A stretch of 9,555 nucleotides of DNA from an uncultured Saprospiraceae bacterium (GTDB lineage: Bacteria; Bacteroidota; Bacteroidia; Chitinophagales; Saprospiraceae), in NCBI GenBank assembly GCA_938044055.1, contig CALIQO010000113.1:1-9555 (forward strand), read 5' to 3'. Shown piece after piece: positions 5,369 to 9,555 of the stretch; within the stretch, counting starts at the first letter, position 1; each line of letters opens with the position of its first letter. Made by a program: the position numbers and the translations under genes. Under the pieces are notes generated by a model that saw only the letters and a list, made by a program, of their open reading frames with translations, had not been told where the DNA came from and searched no databases.

Positions 5369-8320
5369 ATGAAAAAAATTCTACTTACGATTACCTGTAT
5401 AGCCGCTTCTCTTATGTGGTCTTATGGTCAGGTTTACATCGATGAATTCGATGACGGAACAGAACAGAGTACTTATTATGGAACAGGTTATACGAGCTCA
5501 GAGGCGGAGGGAGAATGGACAATAACAGGAGATGGTACTGGCGGAGCATTCGAACTATTCGGATATTCGTTTTATGATGAGAATGGAGCCATAAGTATAG
5601 ACGTTACAGAAAACAATAAAATCTATGTAAGAGCTAAAGCGAGCTCGGTAGGAACGCAACTTAGAATGGATGTAGTTGATGCTGATGGATTTAAAACTAC
5701 GTTGCCAGGTATTACTAAAACCTTGTTGAATGATTACACAGTATTTGAGTATGATTTTTCAGGTCAATACCAAGATGGTGGGTATGGAGGAACATCCTGT
5801 GAGACAGGTCCTTGCAATGTAGACGGTACAAGAACTGTTAATGTAGAATTCTATGTAAATCCTGGGGCAGGGAACTTTTCAGGATCTGTCATAATAGATT
5901 TTATTGCTGTAGGAGAAGAACCTCAAGTAGGTCCTATGTCTGATGTGTTTCAAGACCATTTTGACAGTGAAAACAGCTTGTTGTTTCTAGGAAGCTCTTC
6001 AGAAGGATACGTGAACCAAGTTTCTAATTCATCTTGGAAAATTGTAGGAGATGGAACGAATGGAATGTGGGAGCCAGTCAACTACTTATTGAATAACCCT
6101 ACGACTTTAGATACAGTTGATATTTCTGTCGCTGACGGGAACAATAAGGTATACATAAGAATGAAGAGTAATGTTGCTGGAACTGCAGTAAGAGTTGATC
6201 TTCAGGATATCAACAACATGGTAACTACAGCAGGGAGTATAACTAAAATTATATCAGACGAGTGGGTTACTTATGAGTACAATTATGCTGGTTCATATCA
6301 GGATCTCGCGTTTGGAGGAACAGGTTGTGAAGTAGGTCCCTGCGACGTGGATCCTACTAGAATAGCTAATATGATTGTCTTTATTAATCCTGGAGTAGAA
6401 GGCTTCATCGGTCAAGTAGAAATAGATTATATATCTGTAGGGACATCGTTAGAAGCGGATGATGGTAGTGAAAATGTGCTAGAATATGGAGAGCATTTTA
6501 GTGACAACAGCAATTTTATAAGTACATCAGGAGCATACGGACTTGAAGTAGATCAATCAATTCTAAAAATAACGGGAGATGGGAATGATGCTCCTTTTTC
6601 TGTTGTCACTTACAATACACATGATGAGAACGAAATGCCAGTATATGTAGATGCTACGGGTAACAACAAGCTCTTTATACGAGCTCGATCTGATGCCCCT
6701 AATACATTGCTTAGAGTTGATCTTGCAGATACGACAGGTTATATAACGACACAACCATCATTCACCAGAGTTCTAGATTCAGAGTTTTCAATCTTAGAAA
6801 TAGATTTCACCAGTGCTTATTTCGATGCAGCTTATGGAGGGACACCTTGTGAGGAAGGACCATGTCCAGTTGACGGTACGGCAATAAATCAAGTACAGTT
6901 ATTTCCCAATCCTGCAGACGGAGGGTTTCAAGGAAGTATAGAGATTGATTATATATCGTTCGGAGCTCCACTAGGAGAAGATGTGTTTAAGTGGTCGGAT
7001 AATTTCGATAATGCAGATCGATCTAAGTTTTCAGATGCAGGTGGATTTACTGTTGAAGAAACAGAAGAAGAATTAATTATTACTGGTGATGGAACAGCTG
7101 GTGCTTATACTGCTTTTAATTTCACACCACACAATCCTGAGACTGGAGAAGATTATGTGCTCGATATTACTTCTAATAATAAGTTGTATGTCAGAGCTAA
7201 ATCAACAGTCGATGGAGTACCCTTACGAATTGATCTTGTCGATTCGGAGGGTTTCGCAACGACGAACCCTTCAGTAGCTAGAAACGTAGGAACAGAGTAT
7301 ATGATACTGGAATTTGATTTTACGGATACCTATATTGATGGTGGATTCGGAGGAACGAGCTGTACGGAAGGACCTTGTCCAGTCGATGGATCAGTCGTTT
7401 CTGATTTCTTAATATATGTTGATCCTGATAATGGAGGATTTAATGGAACGGTAACCATAGATTGGATGTCTATTATAGAACCACTTGAAGATGATGGAGG
7501 AGAAGAAGTAGATTATGGACCAGAAGGAGTGGATGATTATGTAGATGAGTTTACTGATAATTCACTGGATTATTTATCTGACAATTCTGGTTTAGCATTA
7601 TCTGTTGAAGAAGGTGTTCTTAAAGTTACTGGAGATGGAACTTCGGGAGCGTTTGCTCCTGTATTGTACGAAATGCATTCTGGTGCAGATACTGTGGTAG
7701 TTAATGCCGCTGACGCAAATGCTGGAAAGTTATATATCAGGATGAAAACATCGCTTGATAGCTTGCCTGTAAGAATTGATCTTCAAGATAATGCAGGTTA
7801 TCTAACTTCACAAGCAGGTCTTGAATCGATGGTTCGTCAAGAATATGAGGTTCATGAATATCTCTATGATGGCAATTATCTCGATGGCGGTTATGGAGGT
7901 ACACCTTGTATGGCAGGACCATGTGATGTAGATGCTAAGCGGATTCAATTTTTACAGATTTATATCCTTCCCGGTGAAGGGGCATTTTCTGGTGAATTGG
8001 ACATAGATTGGATATCATTTGGTCAACCTCTAGAGACATCAAGTATAAACCCTGATCTTGTAAGTAAAGCTCAGGTCTATCCTAATCCCTCTAGTGGAGA
8101 AGTCATTATCGAAATGGAATCTCTTGTTTCTGGACCTGGGATTGTTTCTATTTCTGATTTATCAGGTAGAACAGTACTATTGCAGAAAGAAGTCCGTATA
8201 GATTCTGGAAACAATACCTTAAAATTAAACCTTGATAACCTCATGGGAGGTTTATATTTTATTCAAGTAAACTTAGGTAATAGAGCTGCATATACAGAGA
8301 AAATAATCATTAATAAATAA
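5369..8320 (+). CDS. T9SS-exported protein of five tandem CBM-like repeats, no catalytic domain seen
   Basis: This 983-residue protein is secreted and probably binds polysaccharide; I do not recognise a named family for its repeat. It has a signal peptide (MKKILLTITC then a hydrophobic stretch to SYG, cut likely before Gln21), five tandem repeats at residues 22-185, 193-361, 372-535, 539-706 and 721-888, and a T9SS type A sorting domain from about 899 to 983. Each repeat runs: an opening DxF or HF strand; [TV]GDG[TN]; NNK[ILV][YF][IV]R[AM][KR]; [LV]R[MVI]D[VL]xD; a long aromatic/acidic strand; [YF]GGTxCxxGPCxVD; then a closing strand such as IDYISFG. This strand pattern fits a galactose-binding-like beta-sandwich CBM. 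Linkers are short and acidic. No glycosidase, lyase or esterase signature is apparent. The gene starts 9 bases after the SGBP stop, and the xylanase gene follows after 23 bases, so a role in holding xylan at the surface or as a released scaffold is plausible. An adhesin-like role is an alternative. Confidence 0.9.
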   Translation: MKKILLTITCIAASLMWSYGQVYIDEFDDGTEQSTYYGTGYTSSEAEGEWTITGDGTGGAFELFGYSFYDENGAISIDVTENNKIYVRAKASSVGTQLRMDVVDADGFKTTLPGITKTLLNDYTVFEYDFSGQYQDGGYGGTSCETGPCNVDGTRTVNVEFYVNPGAGNFSGSVIIDFIAVGEEPQVGPMSDVFQDHFDSENSLLFLGSSSEGYVNQVSNSSWKIVGDGTNGMWEPVNYLLNNPTTLDTVDISVADGNNKVYIRMKSNVAGTAVRVDLQDINNMVTTAGSITKIISDEWVTYEYNYAGSYQDLAFGGTGCEVGPCDVDPTRIANMIVFINPGVEGFIGQVEIDYISVGTSLEADDGSENVLEYGEHFSDNSNFISTSGAYGLEVDQSILKITGDGNDAPFSVVTYNTHDENEMPVYVDATGNNKLFIRARSDAPNTLLRVDLADTTGYITTQPSFTRVLDSEFSILEIDFTSAYFDAAYGGTPCEEGPCPVDGTAINQVQLFPNPADGGFQGSIEIDYISFGAPLGEDVFKWSDNFDNADRSKFSDAGGFTVEETEEELIITGDGTAGAYTAFNFTPHNPETGEDYVLDITSNNKLYVRAKSTVDGVPLRIDLVDSEGFATTNPSVARNVGTEYMILEFDFTDTYIDGGFGGTSCTEGPCPVDGSVVSDFLIYVDPDNGGFNGTVTIDWMSIIEPLEDDGGEEVDYGPEGVDDYVDEFTDNSLDYLSDNSGLALSVEEGVLKVTGDGTSGAFAPVLYEMHSGADTVVVNAADANAGKLYIRMKTSLDSLPVRIDLQDNAGYLTSQAGLESMVRQEYEVHEYLYDGNYLDGGYGGTPCMAGPCDVDAKRIQFLQIYILPGEGAFSGELDIDWISFGQPLETSSINPDLVSKAQVYPNPSSGEVIIEMESLVSGPGIVSISDLSGRTVLLQKEVRIDSGNNTLKLNLDNLMGGLYFIQVNLGNRAAYTEKIIINK
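5432..5923 (+). repeat. CBM-like repeat 1 of 5 (residues 22-185)
   Basis: 164 residues, from VYIDEFDDG to IDFIAVGEEP. It carries ITGDGTGGAF, ENNKIYVRAK, LRMDVVDADGF and the signature YGGTSCETGPCNVDGT, with the cysteine pair at residues 144 and 149. It is joined to repeat 2 by a seven-residue linker. It shares the DGGYGG form of the signature loop with repeat 5. Confidence 0.9.
5945..6451 (+). repeat. CBM-like repeat 2 of 5 (residues 193-361)
   Basis: 169 residues, from VFQDHFDSE to IDYISVGTSL. It carries KIVGDGTNGMW, GNNKVYIRMK, VRVDLQDINN and FGGTGCEVGPCDVDPT, with cysteines 320 and 325. It is the most divergent copy around the signature: DLAFGG replaces DGGYGG, and MWEPV replaces the usual AF/AY segment. 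An acidic ten-residue linker follows. Confidence 0.9.
6482..6973 (+). repeat. CBM-like repeat 3 of 5 (residues 372-535)
   Basis: 164 residues, from EYGEHFSDN to IDYISFGAPL. It carries KITGDGNDAPF, GNNKLFIRAR, LRVDLADTTGY and YGGTPCEEGPCPVDGT, with cysteines 494 and 499. The loop before the signature is DAAYGG. Only three residues separate it from repeat 4, the shortest linker in the protein. Confidence 0.9.
6983..7486 (+). repeat. CBM-like repeat 4 of 5 (residues 539-706)
   Basis: 168 residues, from VFKWSDNFDNADR to IDWMSIIEPL. It carries IITGDGTAGAY, SNNKLYVRAK, LRIDLVDSEGF and FGGTSCTEGPCPVDGS, with cysteines 665 and 670. GPCPVDG is shared with repeat 3. An acidic 14-residue linker (EDDGGEEVDYGPEG) follows, the longest between repeats. 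Confidence 0.9.
7529..8032 (+). repeat. CBM-like repeat 5 of 5 (residues 721-888)
   Basis: 168 residues, from VDDYVDEFTDN to IDWISFGQPL. It carries KVTGDGTSGAF, LYIRMK, VRIDLQDNAGY and YGGTPCMAGPCDVDAK, with cysteines 847 and 852. The usual NNK before the strand is replaced by NAGK. It is the last repeat before the sorting domain. Confidence 0.9.
8063..8320 (+). other. T9SS type A C-terminal sorting domain
   Basis: The last ~85 residues of the repeat protein carry the Por secretion pattern: QVYPNPSSGEVIIEM at the start, a central VSISDLSGRTVL, then LNLDNLMGGLYFIQV, and a basic end with EKIIINK. Such domains direct transport across the outer membrane by T9SS and are normally removed, with the protein either attached to surface lipopolysaccharide or released. 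This is strong evidence that the repeats act outside the cell and that the organism has T9SS. Confidence 0.95.
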
Positions 8321-8343
8321 TCGGTTGATTTAACTTAAATAAA

Positions 8344-9555
8344 ATGTACAAATACCTTCTCCCTGTTTTATTTTTTAATGCCTCCATGGCAATTGCACAG
8401 GATACCTATCACGAGGAAATTATTCAGTTTTTAGGAACAGAGTATATGATAGAGAATCCGCAGTACGTCTTAAATGACAATGAAGTTCAGAATCTTGATG
8501 ACAACTATCTATATGGTTCTGCATCTAAAAATGATGTAGAAGCAACTGACCAAGATTTTACTTTAATGTCAGAGGTTATGGTCACTCAAGCGGGCCAGAA
8601 CCAATGGGATGCTGGAATGGGATGGAGAAATAGAACAACAATAAAGCAGGGAGATGTTGTGCTTGTTAGTTTTTGGGCGAGAAATGGGACTACAGAAACA
8701 GAAATTTTTGCATTTGCAGAAGATGGGAACACTTTTGAGAAAGAGTATTATTCTGTTTTGAGTTTAACACCAGATTGGACTCGGTATTTTATTCCCTTTA
8801 AAGCGTCGAAAGATTATGCCATAGGTGGAGCTGCGATGGGGTTTCATATTGCTTCTCTGGTCCAAGAGTTTAAAATAGCAGGTTTTACAGCTTTCAATTT
8901 TGGAGATGCATACGATATAGAAGATATGCCCTCTAGTTTTGGCCTTAATTATGAAGGCAGTAATGCCGATGCTGAATGGAGAAATGCAGCTGCCGATAGA
9001 ATAGAAATGCTGCGAAAGTCAGATGTTGTGATTTCAGTAGTTGATGAAAATGGTAAGCCTATCTCAGGAGCAGAAGTAAATATTGAAATGCAGTCTCACC
9101 AATTCGGTTTTGGGTCTGCTTTCGTTACCTGCAGATTTCCTGGGAATGATTGTTTTGATCAGACTTATATCGATAAAGTAACTGACCTAGATGGGGAAGG
9201 GCATGGTTTCAATGTAGGCGTTACAGAGAATGCCTTAAAATGGGATGGATGGGAAGAAGAATGGATTGGTTCTCCGGATGAAACAGTGAGTGCTATAGAA
9301 TGGCTGGCGGATGAAGGGATAGAGATGAGAGGCCATACCCTTATCTGGCCGGGATTCGGTAACATGCCAGATGACATATCACAGAATAGAAACAATCTTT
9401 CTTATCTGAGAACTAGACTGGAAGAAAGGATTGAAGAGATGGTGGAACATCCTGTTCTGTCTACTTTAATTAAGGAGTGGGATGTTCTCAATGAAATTAC
9501 GACCAATCGTGATCTAGAAAATTCCTTTCGTGCGGACCCTAATTTTTCAACAGGG
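8344..9555 (+). CDS. GH10 endo-beta-1,4-xylanase with N-terminal CBM-like domain, 3' partial
   Basis: This enzyme is predicted to cut the beta-1,4-xylan backbone with retention of configuration. The frame is open from ATG 8344 to the window edge, giving 404 residues. A signal peptide ends at AIA, cut likely before Gln19. Residues about 20-187 form a CBM4/9/22-like beta-sandwich (GDVVLVSFWAR, TPDWTRYFIPF, EFKIAGFTAFNFG). A bridge follows (RKSDVVISVVDENGKPISGA) that commonly precedes the barrel in this GH10 subgroup. The barrel begins at FGFGSAF (residues 254-260). GH10 landmarks are ENALKWDGWE (295-304), RGHTLIW (329-335) and WDVLNE (379-384), where Glu384 is the predicted acid/base. The nucleophile Glu of the later ITELD-type motif, and any sorting domain, lie beyond the window. 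Pro336 stands where many GH10 enzymes have His after RGHTLxW. The 23-base AT-rich leader after the repeat-protein gene suggests the same operon. GH10 membership is secure; exact substrate preference is inferred. Confidence 0.95.
   Translation, partial: MYKYLLPVLFFNASMAIAQDTYHEEIIQFLGTEYMIENPQYVLNDNEVQNLDDNYLYGSASKNDVEATDQDFTLMSEVMVTQAGQNQWDAGMGWRNRTTIKQGDVVLVSFWARNGTTETEIFAFAEDGNTFEKEYYSVLSLTPDWTRYFIPFKASKDYAIGGAAMGFHIASLVQEFKIAGFTAFNFGDAYDIEDMPSSFGLNYEGSNADAEWRNAAADRIEMLRKSDVVISVVDENGKPISGAEVNIEMQSHQFGFGSAFVTCRFPGNDCFDQTYIDKVTDLDGEGHGFNVGVTENALKWDGWEEEWIGSPDETVSAIEWLADEGIEMRGHTLIWPGFGNMPDDISQNRNNLSYLRTRLEERIEEMVEHPVLSTLIKEWDVLNEITTNRDLENSFRADPNFSTG
8401..8904 (+). other. CBM4/9/22-like N-terminal domain of the GH10 enzyme
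   Basis: Residues about 20-187 of the xylanase. The stretch from GMGWRNRTTIKQGDVVLV through TPDWTRYFIPFKAS to the closing EFKIAGFTAFNFG follows the strand order of CBM4/9/22-type modules often found before GH10 barrels. It is recognised by pattern only; the exact CBM family is not certain. It does not resemble the five repeats of the upstream protein. Confidence 0.7.

Noticed and set aside
5396..5398. Cys10 of the repeat protein as a lipoprotein cysteine
   Set aside because: Only nine residues precede it and no proper lipobox is present; a T9SS sorting domain normally goes with an ordinary signal peptide.
8328..8340. Palindrome ATTTAA-C-TTAAAT just before the xylanase start
   Set aside because: One-base centre and pure A/T arms make it neither a hairpin nor a convincing operator; an A/T-rich leader is usual before Bacteroidota start codons.

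Overview
The window is the inside of a polysaccharide utilization locus (PUL) from a member of the Bacteroidota. The evidence is a SusC-like/SusD-like pair, a surface glycan-binding lipoprotein placed directly after it, and a secreted protein ending in a type IX secretion (T9SS) type A sorting domain. T9SS together with the AT-rich composition and acidic proteins points to a free-living, probably aquatic or soil lineage (flavobacterial, cytophagal or saprospiral type) rather than gut Bacteroides. Genus cannot be told from the sequence.

Layout: all five genes lie on the + strand with almost no spacing (4, 1, 9 and 23 bases between them), so they are probably one transcript whose promoter lies left of the window. 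In order they are: (1) a SusC-like TonB-dependent outer-membrane transporter, cut at its 5' end by the window edge; (2) a SusD-like surface lipoprotein; (3) a lipoprotein with two IPT/TIG domains and a C-terminal beta-sandwich-like region, in the place of a SusE/F or SGBP-type glycan-binding protein; (4) a 983-residue T9SS-exported protein made of five tandem repeats of 164-169 residues, each carrying the signature [YF]GGTxCxxGPCxVD; (5) a GH10 endo-beta-1,4-xylanase with an N-terminal CBM-like domain, cut at its 3' end by the window edge.

Together the genes suggest a xylan (or xylan-like glycan) capture, cutting and import system. The repeat protein and the lipoproteins would bind the polymer at the cell surface, the GH10 enzyme would cut it, and SusCD would import the oligosaccharides. 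The substrate is inferred only from the GH10 enzyme. The least explained part is gene 4: it shows no catalytic domain, and its repeat unit looks like a carbohydrate-binding beta-sandwich that I cannot assign to a numbered CBM family. I found no RNA genes, mobile elements, CRISPR arrays, terminators or non-coding stretches longer than 23 bases.
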